37,452 nucleotides of DNA from an uncultured Collinsella sp. (GTDB lineage Bacteria > Actinomycetota > Coriobacteriia > Coriobacteriales > Coriobacteriaceae). The translations under genes were made by a program, and so were the position numbers. The number at the start of each line of letters is the position of its first letter. Within the stretch, counting starts at the first letter, position 1. Of the stretch, positions 6,605-13,443 are shown piece by piece. Location: positions 1 through 37,452 of the forward strand of contig CAADUO010000057.1 in NCBI GenBank assembly GCA_900752215.1, in the 5' to 3' direction. Under the pieces are notes generated by a model that had not been told where the DNA came from, ran no database searches, and saw only the letters and a list, made by a program, of their open reading frames with translations.

Positions 6605-8119
6605 ATGGAGAACATCAGCTACGAGACGCTCGAGAAGATCGGCTACAAGGGCTACCTGCTGCCCAAGGACGCGCCCGAGAAGGTTCTGCAATTTGGCGAG
6701 GGCAATTTCCTGCGCGCCTTCGTCGACCGCTTCTTTGACATGGGCAACGAGGCAACCGGCTGGAACGGCAAGGTTGTCATGGTCCAGCCCATCAGCGGCG
6801 CCTTTGGCTTTGCCGATGGTATCAACGCCCAGGACGACCTGTACACCGTGTTGGTGCGCGGCAAGGAGAACGGCAACACGGTTGACGAGTCCCGCGTGAT
6901 CAGCGCCTGCAGCCGCTGCATCAACCCGTACCGCGAGGACGACTACCGCGCCATGATGGAGGTCGCCGTCTCCGACGATTTGGAGATTATCGTCTCCAAC
7001 ACCACCGAGGCCGGTATCGCCTATGATCCGTCTTGCAAGGCCGACGACATGCCGCCCGCGAGCTTCCCCGCCAAGCTTGCCCAGGTGCTCCACACTCGCT
7101 GGGCCGCCGGCAAGCCGGGCGTCATCGTGCTCGCCTGCGAGCTCATCGATCACAACGGCGAGGAGCTGCTGCGCATCATGAACCAGTACGTGAGCGACTG
7201 GGGCTGGGAGGACGAGTTCTCGCAGTGGATGGCCAACGACTGCACCGTCTGCACCACGCTTGTCGACACTATCGTCCCCGGCCGCATCCGCGACCCCAAG
7301 GAGGCCGCTGCCGTGGCCGAGCGCCTGGGCTACGAGGATCCCTTCCTGGCCGTGCGCGAGCCCTTCCAGATGTGGGGCATCCAGGGCGACGAGTCGCTTG
7401 CCGAGAAGCTCCCCTTCGTGAAGGCCGGCCTGCCGGGTGTCTTTGTTACCCCCGATGTCACCCCGTACAAGAAGCGCAAGGTTCGCATCCTCAATGGCGC
7501 CCACACCGCCTTCGTCCCGGGCTCCTGGGTTGCCGGCTTTGACATCGTGCGCGATTGCATGCACGACGAGACCGTCCGCGGCTTCATGAACACCATGCTC
7601 TACGACGAGGTCATTCCGACGCTTGCCGCCGACTTGGATGTCGAGGACTGCAAGGCCTTTGCCGCCGCCGTCGAAAACCGCTTCGACAACCCGTTTATTG
7701 ATCATGCGCTGCTCTCCATCTGCCTCAACTCCACGGCTAAGTGGCGCGCTCGCGACCTGCCCACGCTCAAGGACTACGTTGCCGAGACCGGCAACCTGCC
7801 CAAGTGCCTGGCGACGAGCCTCGCTACGCTCATCTCCTTCTACACACAGGAGCTCGTGTCCCGCGAGGGCGACGGCCTGCACCTGCGTCGCTCCGACGGC
7901 ACCGAGTACACCGCTCAGGACGACGCCTTCGTGCTCGACTTCTACGCCGCCCATGCCGGCGCCGACGATGCCCAGCTGGTGCACGACGTGCTCACCAACG
8001 AGCAGATGTGGGGCGAGGACCTTACGCAGATCGCAGGTCTTGAGGAGTTTGTCGTCAGCGCGCTCGCCGTCGTGCGTGCCGAGGGCGCCAAGCAGGCCTT
8101 CGCCAACGCTCAGGCGTAA
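6605..8119 (+). CDS. uxaB: Tagaturonate reductase (altronate oxidoreductase) UxaB
   Basis: A 504-residue NAD-dependent polyol dehydrogenase of the mannitol dehydrogenase family. It reduces D-tagaturonate to D-altronate. The N-terminal dinucleotide-binding segment is VLQFGEGNFLRAFVDRFFD (residues about 27-45). The family catalytic motif is near residues 295-303 (KVRILNGAHTA), and SNTTEAGI appears in the Rossmann domain. The length is slightly above that of E. coli UxaB. The ATG at 6605 has AAGGAGAG about 7 bases upstream. It lies 96 bp after uxaC, with a weak hairpin between. Position between uxaC and uxaA favours tagaturonate over fructuronate (UxuB) as substrate. Confidence 0.93.
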   Translation: MENISYETLEKIGYKGYLLPKDAPEKVLQFGEGNFLRAFVDRFFDMGNEATGWNGKVVMVQPISGAFGFADGINAQDDLYTVLVRGKENGNTVDESRVISACSRCINPYREDDYRAMMEVAVSDDLEIIVSNTTEAGIAYDPSCKADDMPPASFPAKLAQVLHTRWAAGKPGVIVLACELIDHNGEELLRIMNQYVSDWGWEDEFSQWMANDCTVCTTLVDTIVPGRIRDPKEAAAVAERLGYEDPFLAVREPFQMWGIQGDESLAEKLPFVKAGLPGVFVTPDVTPYKKRKVRILNGAHTAFVPGSWVAGFDIVRDCMHDETVRGFMNTMLYDEVIPTLAADLDVEDCKAFAAAVENRFDNPFIDHALLSICLNSTAKWRARDLPTLKDYVAETGNLPKCLATSLATLISFYTQELVSREGDGLHLRRSDGTEYTAQDDAFVLDFYAAHAGADDAQLVHDVLTNEQMWGEDLTQIAGLEEFVVSALAVVRAEGAKQAFANAQA

Positions 8120-8130
8120 ATTTCCGGCGC

Positions 8131-8162
8131 AGACGCGGGCGCGGGACGGCGTGCCCGCGTCT
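8131..8162 (+). other. GC-rich hairpin between uxaB and uxaA
   Basis: AGACGCGGGC (8131-8140) pairs perfectly with GCCCGCGTCT (8153-8162). No T tract follows, so this is more likely an RNA stability or processing hairpin than a terminator. Confidence 0.5.
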
Positions 8163-8200
8163 CGACTTCTGCTCAACCTGTAGGGTTAGGACCATTTGCA

Positions 8201-9685
8201 ATGAACACTATCCAGATCAATCCGGCCGACAACGTGATCGTCGCGCTGTCGCCGCTTGCCAAGGGCACCGCCGTCGCGGTTCCCGGGGTGGGCGAGGTCG
8301 TGGCCGCGGAGGATATTCCGCAGGGTCATAAGATGGCCGTGCGCTCGATTGCCGCGGGGGAGGACGTCATCAAGTACGGCCTTCCTATCGGCCATGTGAC
8401 GGGCGATGTCCAGCCCGGTCAGTGGCTCCACACGCACAATGTGAAGACCAACCTTTCGGGCGAGGTCGAGTACGCCTACAACCCCACGCATCCGGTTGTG
8501 GATCCCGTTGAGCCTGAGACCTTTATGGGCTTCCGCCGCGCCGACGGTCGTGCCGCGACGCGCAACGAGCTGTGGATCATCCCCACGGTCGGCTGCGTCA
8601 ACGAGGTTGCGCGTGCTATGTGCGAGCAGGCTCAGGATCTGGTCGAGGGCTCGCTCGAGGGCGTCTACTACTTCCCGCATCCCTTTGGCTGCTCGCAGAC
8701 CGGCGCCGACCATGCCCAGACGCGTCGTCTGCTGGTGGCGCTCTCGCGTCATCCTAATGCGGCCGGTGTGCTATTCCTGTCGCTCGGTTGCGAGAACTGC
8801 ACGCACCAGCAGGTGCTTGACGAGCTCGGTGACTTCGACCACGAGCGCGTCCGCTTCCTCACCTGCCAGGATGTATCCGACGAGCAGATCGAGGGCCACA
8901 AGATTCTGGCCGAGCTGGCAGACCTCGCCAAGCAGGCCAAGCGCGAGCCCATTCCGGCCTCTGAGCTGGTCATCGGTCTTAAGTGTGGCGGCTCCGACGG
9001 CCTTTCGGGCATTACCGCCAATCCCACGATCGGTCGCGTGAGCGATATGGTCGTCGCCCGCGGCGGCACGTCGGTGCTTACCGAGGTGCCCGAGATGTTT
9101 GGCGCCGAGAGTATCCTGCTCGACCGTTGCGAGAACGAGCAGGTCTTTAACGCCGCCTCTGACATGCTCAATGGCTTTAAGGACTACTTCATCAGCCACG
9201 GCGAGGTTGTCTACGAGAACCCGAGCCCCGGCAACAAGGACGGCGGTATTACCACGCTCGAGGACAAGAGCTGCGGCTGCGTGCAAAAGGGCGGATCTGC
9301 CCCCATCGTCGACGTGCTGCCGTATGCCGGCCAGGCAACTAAACATGGCCTGAACATGCTGTGCGGTCCAGGCAACGACATGGTATCCACCACGGCGTTG
9401 ACGGCTGCCGGCTGCCACGTGATCCTGTTCTCGACCGGCCGCGGCACGCCGTTTGGTGCGCCAGCGCCTACGCTCAAGGTGTTCACCAACCAGCGTCTGT
9501 GCGACCACAAGGCCAACTGGATGGACTTTAACGCCGGTGTGGTCGCCACCGGCGAGCGCACGCTCGACGAGGCTGCCCACGACCTGTACCAGCTGGTGCT
9601 GGACACGGCGAGCGGCAAGCTTACCAGCGCCGAGCGCCGCGGCTGTCACGAGATCAGCATCTGGAAGGACGGCGTCTGCCTGTAG
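8201..9685 (+). CDS. uxaA: Altronate dehydratase UxaA
   Basis: A 494-residue iron-dependent altronate dehydratase that converts D-altronate to 2-keto-3-deoxygluconate. Residues about 10-90 form the N-terminal SAF domain (NVIVALSPLAKGTAV... HTHNVKTNL). The catalytic UxaA part follows with GFRRADGRAATRNELWIIPTVGCVN, GCSQTGAD, LKCGGSDGLSGI and the C-terminal LMLCGPGNDM-like stretch. Both halves are on one chain, as in E. coli. The ATG at 8201 is preceded by TTAGGA at a slightly long spacing. It is the last gene of the uxa operon and is followed by a strong terminator. Confidence 0.95.
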   Translation: MNTIQINPADNVIVALSPLAKGTAVAVPGVGEVVAAEDIPQGHKMAVRSIAAGEDVIKYGLPIGHVTGDVQPGQWLHTHNVKTNLSGEVEYAYNPTHPVVDPVEPETFMGFRRADGRAATRNELWIIPTVGCVNEVARAMCEQAQDLVEGSLEGVYYFPHPFGCSQTGADHAQTRRLLVALSRHPNAAGVLFLSLGCENCTHQQVLDELGDFDHERVRFLTCQDVSDEQIEGHKILAELADLAKQAKREPIPASELVIGLKCGGSDGLSGITANPTIGRVSDMVVARGGTSVLTEVPEMFGAESILLDRCENEQVFNAASDMLNGFKDYFISHGEVVYENPSPGNKDGGITTLEDKSCGCVQKGGSAPIVDVLPYAGQATKHGLNMLCGPGNDMVSTTALTAAGCHVILFSTGRGTPFGAPAPTLKVFTNQRLCDHKANWMDFNAGVVATGERTLDEAAHDLYQLVLDTASGKLTSAERRGCHEISIWKDGVCL

Positions 9686-9721
9686 TGGCAAATGCACCCA
9701 AGCGTGGCGCTATGTCGTCGG

Positions 9722-9757
9722 CCCCGTCGGGAGTGTTCCCGGCGGGGTTTTCGTTTT
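9722..9757 (+). terminator. Intrinsic terminator after uxaA
   Basis: A long stem of CCCCGTCGGGA and TTCCCGGCGGGG (9723-9746, one bulge) is followed by TTTTCGTTTT. Confidence 0.9.
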
Positions 9758-9785
9758 GTGATTAAGTGAAAAAATTGGAAAATAC

Positions 9786-9799
9786 GATAAACGTTCACC
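9786..9799 (+). promoter_or_regulatory. Remote LacI-type operator upstream of the transporter
   Basis: GATAAACGTTCACC matches the palindrome GGTGAACGTTCACC at 12 of 14 positions. It lies 121 bp upstream of the promoter-proximal operator at 9907. The 353-bp gap between uxaA and the transporter holds this site, the CCGTT element, two further operators and the terminator; I see no small gene in it. Confidence 0.55.
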
Positions 9800-9865
9800 T
9801 ATCTCATGGGTGTCCAGCATGGCACCTTTACCAGCAGACAATAGGTCTTAGGACCTCAATTGTGT

Positions 9866-9891
9866 CCGTTCAGCGGTAAAAATCGACCGTT
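9866..9891 (+). promoter_or_regulatory. 21-bp direct-repeat element (CCGTT box pair) upstream of the transporter
   Basis: CCGTT at 9866-9870 and 9887-9891, with interior CAGC then GGTAAAAATCGA, is the best match to the shared pattern. It aligns almost base for base with 4934-4959 (ccgttMagcggtMaaaa). It ends 23 bp before the proposed -35. Confidence 0.55.
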
Positions 9892-9906
9892 CGGGGATAA
9901 TATGCA

Positions 9907-9960
9907 AGTGAACGTTCACCTCTCGTAAGGAATCGCACATAATCTAACTAAACGTTCACC
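9907..9960 (+). promoter_or_regulatory. Transporter promoter with paired LacI-type operators
   Basis: Operator 1 is AGTGAACGTTCACC (9907-9920). Operator 2 is ACTAAACGTTCACC (9947-9960), centred 40 bp downstream. A likely -35, TTCACC (9915-9920), is followed after 17 bp by CATAAT (9938-9943) as the -10, just before operator 2. This is the same arrangement as at uxaC. Confidence 0.7.
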
Positions 9961-10038
9961 CTGAACGCTGGGCAGACAGATGTCAGTGTGGACTCCAATG
10001 TTTTGCTGCAAGACAATCGAGAAAAGAGAGGGAGCTCG

Positions 10039-11034
10039 ATGACTAATAAGATCGGAAAAAAGCGTAAGATCACATTCTGGACGCGCTTGGGCTTTGGTAT
10101 GGGCGGTATGCTCAATTCCGGTGCCCTGACCTTTACGCACAGCTACATGGTGCTGTTCCTGTCCACGGAGTGTGGCCTGTCCGCAGGCGAGGCTGCACTG
10201 ATCAGCTCGTTTGCCATCTATGTCAACGCCATTCTTTGCCCGCTGATGGGCTTTGTGGCCGATAACTTCTATGCCACCAAGATCGGCCGCATCTTTGGTC
10301 GTCGTCGTTTCTGGATCTTGCTGGCCATCCCGATGATGATCGCCGAGCCGCTCATCTTCGTGGCTACGCCGTTTGGCTTCCCGTACTACTTTGTGCTGTA
10401 CCTGATCTACAACGTCGCGTACACGTTCTGCACCGCCAACCTGTCGCCGCTTACCATCGAGATGACCGATGACTTTAAGGAGCGTACGTACCTCACCGGC
10501 TACAAGCATCTCTTTGGTAACGCCGCCGGCTTCCTGATGGCTGCACTTGTGGGCTTCGGCTTTGGCACCTTCGGCGAGACCAACCCGTTCAGCTACTTCA
10601 TCATCGCTACGGTCAACGCTTCGGTTATGGCAATCTCGCTGCTCTGCGTGTACCTGTCCACGTGGGAGCACACCCCCGAGGAGGTCGCTCAGGAGAAGAT
10701 CGAGAGCGTCGGCGAGGGCATCAAGAAGTTCTTTGTGGACGTTATCTCCACCTTCCGCAACAAGTCCTTCCGCAAGGTCCTGTATGCACAGGTCTCCACG
10801 AAGCTCGCTGCTGCCTGCTGGTCTGCCTGCCTGTCCTTCTTCATCGTCTACTGCCTACAGATTCCTAAGTCCTACGAGTCCGTGATGGAGATGCCTGGCA
10901 AGGTCGTCGCTATCGTCTGCACCGCCATCTGGGTCGCCCTCATGGCCAAGAAGGGCTTCCACAAGTCTTGGTACCTCGCAAATGTTGGTTGCGCTGCGTG
11001 CATCATTGCCTACAACTACTTCGCCTTTGGTTAG
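10039..11034 (+). CDS. MFS/GPH-type sugar transporter, N-terminal part ending at an in-frame TAG
   Basis: The first 331 residues of a membrane transporter of the glycoside-pentoside-hexuronide:cation symporter type (MelB-like major facilitator). Visible family features are the N-terminal helix GFGMGGMLNSGAL, the loop GFVADNFYATKIGRIFGRRRFWIL (the D-x..G-R-R-R-x-W loop of GPH proteins) and ANLSPLTIEMTDDFKERTYL. The frame stops at TAG (11032-11034) inside a transmembrane region, after about nine helices. The same frame then continues open to 11598. I chose ATG 10039, which has AGAGGGAG upstream, over GTG 9988. The context, with three galacturonate operators upstream and pectin enzymes downstream, suggests uptake of galacturonate or oligogalacturonides. 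It is either a nonsense mutant, a sequencing error or a read-through gene. Confidence 0.85.
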   Translation: MTNKIGKKRKITFWTRLGFGMGGMLNSGALTFTHSYMVLFLSTECGLSAGEAALISSFAIYVNAILCPLMGFVADNFYATKIGRIFGRRRFWILLAIPMMIAEPLIFVATPFGFPYYFVLYLIYNVAYTFCTANLSPLTIEMTDDFKERTYLTGYKHLFGNAAGFLMAALVGFGFGTFGETNPFSYFIIATVNASVMAISLLCVYLSTWEHTPEEVAQEKIESVGEGIKKFFVDVISTFRNKSFRKVLYAQVSTKLAAACWSACLSFFIVYCLQIPKSYESVMEMPGKVVAIVCTAIWVALMAKKGFHKSWYLANVGCAACIIAYNYFAFG

Positions 11035-11598
11035 ATCAACGGCACCTCCACGGTCGCCATCGCCATGATCGCCTACCCCATCATCTTCGCCATCTGGAAG
11101 TTCTTCTACGTCGGCTTCCAGTACCTGCCCGATGTTCTGCTCAACTATATCCCCGATGTCGATGAGCTCATCACTCTGCGCCGTCGCGAGGGCATCTACA
11201 GCTCCGCGCAGCAGCTCTGCCAGCAGATCGCCCAGGCTATCGCCGTCAACGTGTGGGCTATCGTCCTTGCTGCCTCCGGCTTCATTCAGACCGCCGGCAA
11301 TAGCGACGCCGTGACCCAGCCCGCTACCGTGCCTCTGTATATCTGCGGCTACATGATCATCGGCTGCGCCGGCTTCTTCCTGCTTGCGGCCGTCCTTGCC
11401 CGCGGCATCAAGATCGACAAGGAGCAATGCGACGTCCTTTGCGACGAGATTCACCGAGTCAAGGAGGGTGGCAAGATGGCCGACGTCAAGCCCGAGGTCA
11501 AGGCGCTTTGCGAGGAGCTCTCCGGCTTTAAGTACGAGGACTGCTTTGCTCACAACAACGTTGGCTTCCAGGACGGTAGCGTAACTCCTGCCGAGTAA
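11035..11598 (+). pseudogene. C-terminal continuation of the MFS/GPH transporter beyond the in-frame TAG
   Basis: Reading through the TAG in the same frame gives 187 more residues. They include the remaining helices, the GPH-like loop IPDVDELITLRRREGIYSSAQQL and a cytoplasmic tail (DKEQCDVLCDEIHRVKEGG...). The whole protein would be 518 residues plus the recoded position, slightly longer than the 450-500 usual for the family. Codon use and hydrophobic pattern stay coding-like right after the stop, with no frameshift. That argues for a very recent nonsense change, a base error or read-through. The first internal ATG (11065) lacks a ribosome site, so independent translation is unlikely. A terminator follows at 11623. 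Confidence 0.75.
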
Positions 11599-11622
11599 GG
11601 CCGACATATCGTCCAAATCACA

Positions 11623-11665
11623 GGGCCGTGCCACCGGAATTCCGCCGGCAGGCACGGCCCTTTTT
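11623..11665 (+). terminator. Intrinsic terminator after the transporter
   Basis: GGGCCGTGCC (11623-11632) pairs perfectly with GGCACGGCCC (11651-11660), followed by five T residues. The loop contains a further CCGG/CCGG fold. Confidence 0.92.
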
Positions 11666-11713
11666 CAACAGCGTACAATTTGCTTTTAGAGCATCTTTTT
11701 GAGGGAGAAACCC

Positions 11714-13309
11714 ATGGAGACGAACGTTATCTGGCGCAACGCGCGCGCGGCGGTTATCGAGCTTGACGACGGCGGCTACTTTACCTGTGCCGATACGTGG
11801 GAGATCTTTGTCAACGATGAGCCCGCCGGTACCACGAATACGGTCGAGACCTATGTCGACGGCCTGACCCCCGGCAAGCGCAACCTGGTTCGTTTTGTTT
11901 GTGGCGAGCGCGAGCTGAGCGTAGGTGTCACCACGCCGGCTGAGCCCTTTACCATCAACGTTTGCGACTGTGGCGCCAAGGGCGATGCCGAGCACGACGA
12001 CACCACCAACATCCAGGCTGCCATCATGGCCTGCCCCAAGGGTGGCCGCGTGCTGATCCCCGCCGGTAGTTATCGCATCAAGTCTCTCTTCCTTAAGAGC
12101 AATATTAACATCGAGCTCGCCGAGGGGGCGGTGCTGCTGGCCCGCCACGATCGTGCCGCGCTTGCCTACATTCCGGGCACGGTCACGGGCAACGAGGGTG
12201 CCGGTTATGCCGGTACCGATATGCTGCCCCTGGGCCGCTGGGAGGGCGAGAGCTTCTCGACCTACTGTTCTACCTTTACGGGTCTGGGCGTGCACGACGT
12301 GTGCGTCTATGGTCGTGGTGCCATCGACGGCCAGACCGATTTTGCCGAGGATAACTGGTGGAACAAGGACTTTAAGAACATCTTCCGTCCCGAGGAGGGC
12401 CGCGAGGTCGCCCGTCCGCGCATGATCTTCCTGTCCGAGTGCCAAAACGTGAGCCTTGCCGGCTTTACCGTGCGCAACAGCCCAGCGTGGAATATCCATC
12501 CCGTCCTGTCCGAGCATGTCGACGCGCTCTGCCTGTCGATCGAGGGTCCCAAGAACTCCCACAACACCGACGGTTTCGATCCCGAGAGCTGCGGCTTTGT
12601 CCGCATCCTTGGCTGTCAGTTCTCGGTGGGCGACGACTGCATCGCCATCAAGAGCGGCAAGCTGGGCATTGAGCCCGAGCTTCGTCCCGCTACGCACGAC
12701 GTGCTGATCTCTCACTGCTACATGCACGATGGTCACGGCGCCGTGGTCCTGGGTTCAGAGGCTGCCGGCGGCATCAAGGACCTTACCGTGAGCAAGTGCC
12801 TCTTTGAGCGCACCGACCGCGGCCTGCGCGTCAAGACCCGCCGCGGGCGCGGCAAGGATGCCGTTAACGAGGGCATCACCTTCGAGCACATTCGTATGGA
12901 CGAGGTGCTTACGCCCTTTGTGGTCAACTCCTTCTACTTCTGTGACAAGGACGGCAAGACCGATTACGTGCAGTCTCGCGAGGCGCTGCCTGTCGACGAC
13001 CGCACGCCCGGCTTTGGTGCCACGACGTTTTGCGATATCGAGGCCACCAACTGCCATGCTGCTGCGGCCTATATCACGGGTCTGCCCGAGAGCAAAGTAA
13101 CGCGCCTGACGTTCCAGGATGTCCACGTGACCTTCGCGCCGGATGCCGAGCCCTTTGTTCCGGCCATGGCCTGTGGCGTTGAGCCCATGGTGCGCCAGGG
13201 CATCATTGCGCAAAACGTCAAGGTACTCGACCTGCAAAATGTGGTGATCGAGGGCCAGGACGGCGAGGAACTGCAGCTCCAGAACGTCGACAAGGTTATC
13301 CGTGCGTAG
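11714..13309 (+). CDS. GH28 polygalacturonase, probably cytoplasmic and exo-acting
   Basis: A 531-residue glycoside hydrolase family 28 enzyme (right-handed beta-helix) that hydrolyses alpha-1,4-galacturonan and releases galacturonate. All the family motifs are present: NTDGFD at 284-289, GDD at 306-308, HGHGAV-type G-H-G around 340-342 and RVK at 372-374, which supply the catalytic aspartates, His and substrate-binding Arg/Lys. Residues 1-80 form a separate beta-rich N-terminal domain, like the fibronectin-III-like domain of exo-polygalacturonases. There is no signal peptide, so I infer cytoplasmic action on imported oligomers. ATG 11714 follows GAGGGAGAAA; TTG 11699 is a less likely start. 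Its 5' gap is only 48 bp after a strong terminator, so its promoter must be short or reads through. Confidence 0.93.
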   Translation: METNVIWRNARAAVIELDDGGYFTCADTWEIFVNDEPAGTTNTVETYVDGLTPGKRNLVRFVCGERELSVGVTTPAEPFTINVCDCGAKGDAEHDDTTNIQAAIMACPKGGRVLIPAGSYRIKSLFLKSNINIELAEGAVLLARHDRAALAYIPGTVTGNEGAGYAGTDMLPLGRWEGESFSTYCSTFTGLGVHDVCVYGRGAIDGQTDFAEDNWWNKDFKNIFRPEEGREVARPRMIFLSECQNVSLAGFTVRNSPAWNIHPVLSEHVDALCLSIEGPKNSHNTDGFDPESCGFVRILGCQFSVGDDCIAIKSGKLGIEPELRPATHDVLISHCYMHDGHGAVVLGSEAAGGIKDLTVSKCLFERTDRGLRVKTRRGRGKDAVNEGITFEHIRMDEVLTPFVVNSFYFCDKDGKTDYVQSREALPVDDRTPGFGATTFCDIEATNCHAAAAYITGLPESKVTRLTFQDVHVTFAPDAEPFVPAMACGVEPMVRQGIIAQNVKVLDLQNVVIEGQDGEELQLQNVDKVIRA

Positions 13310-13348
13310 GCGTTTGCTCCTAAACAATTAAATTCGGTATGTCGCGAC

Positions 13349-13390
13349 GCGCGATGGGCAGGGCCTTCCCGACCCATTGCGCGAACTTTT
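13349..13390 (+). terminator. Intrinsic terminator after the GH28 gene
   Basis: GCGCGATGGG (13349-13358) pairs with CCCATTGCGC (13373-13382, one wobble), with an inner GGG/CCC, then GAACTTTTTAT. Confidence 0.8.
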
Positions 13391-13408
13391 TATATGCCGA
13401 AACTGCAA

Positions 13409-13423
13409 CGTAGACGGTCTACG
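13409..13423 (+). promoter_or_regulatory. Perfect 15-bp palindrome before the pectinesterase gene
   Basis: CGTAGAC-G-GTCTACG is a perfect 7-bp inverted repeat around a single base, 21 bp upstream of the start codon. It may be a repressor site of a regulator other than the LacI-type one, or a small leader hairpin. No second copy is visible in the window. Confidence 0.35.
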
Positions 13424-13443
13424 ACGAAAGGATGCGGTGACTG

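Noticed and set aside
11032..11034. TAG read as pyrrolysine
   Set aside because: Nothing in the window supports pyrrolysine machinery, and sugar transporters are not known pyrrolysine proteins. A nonsense change or base error is simpler.
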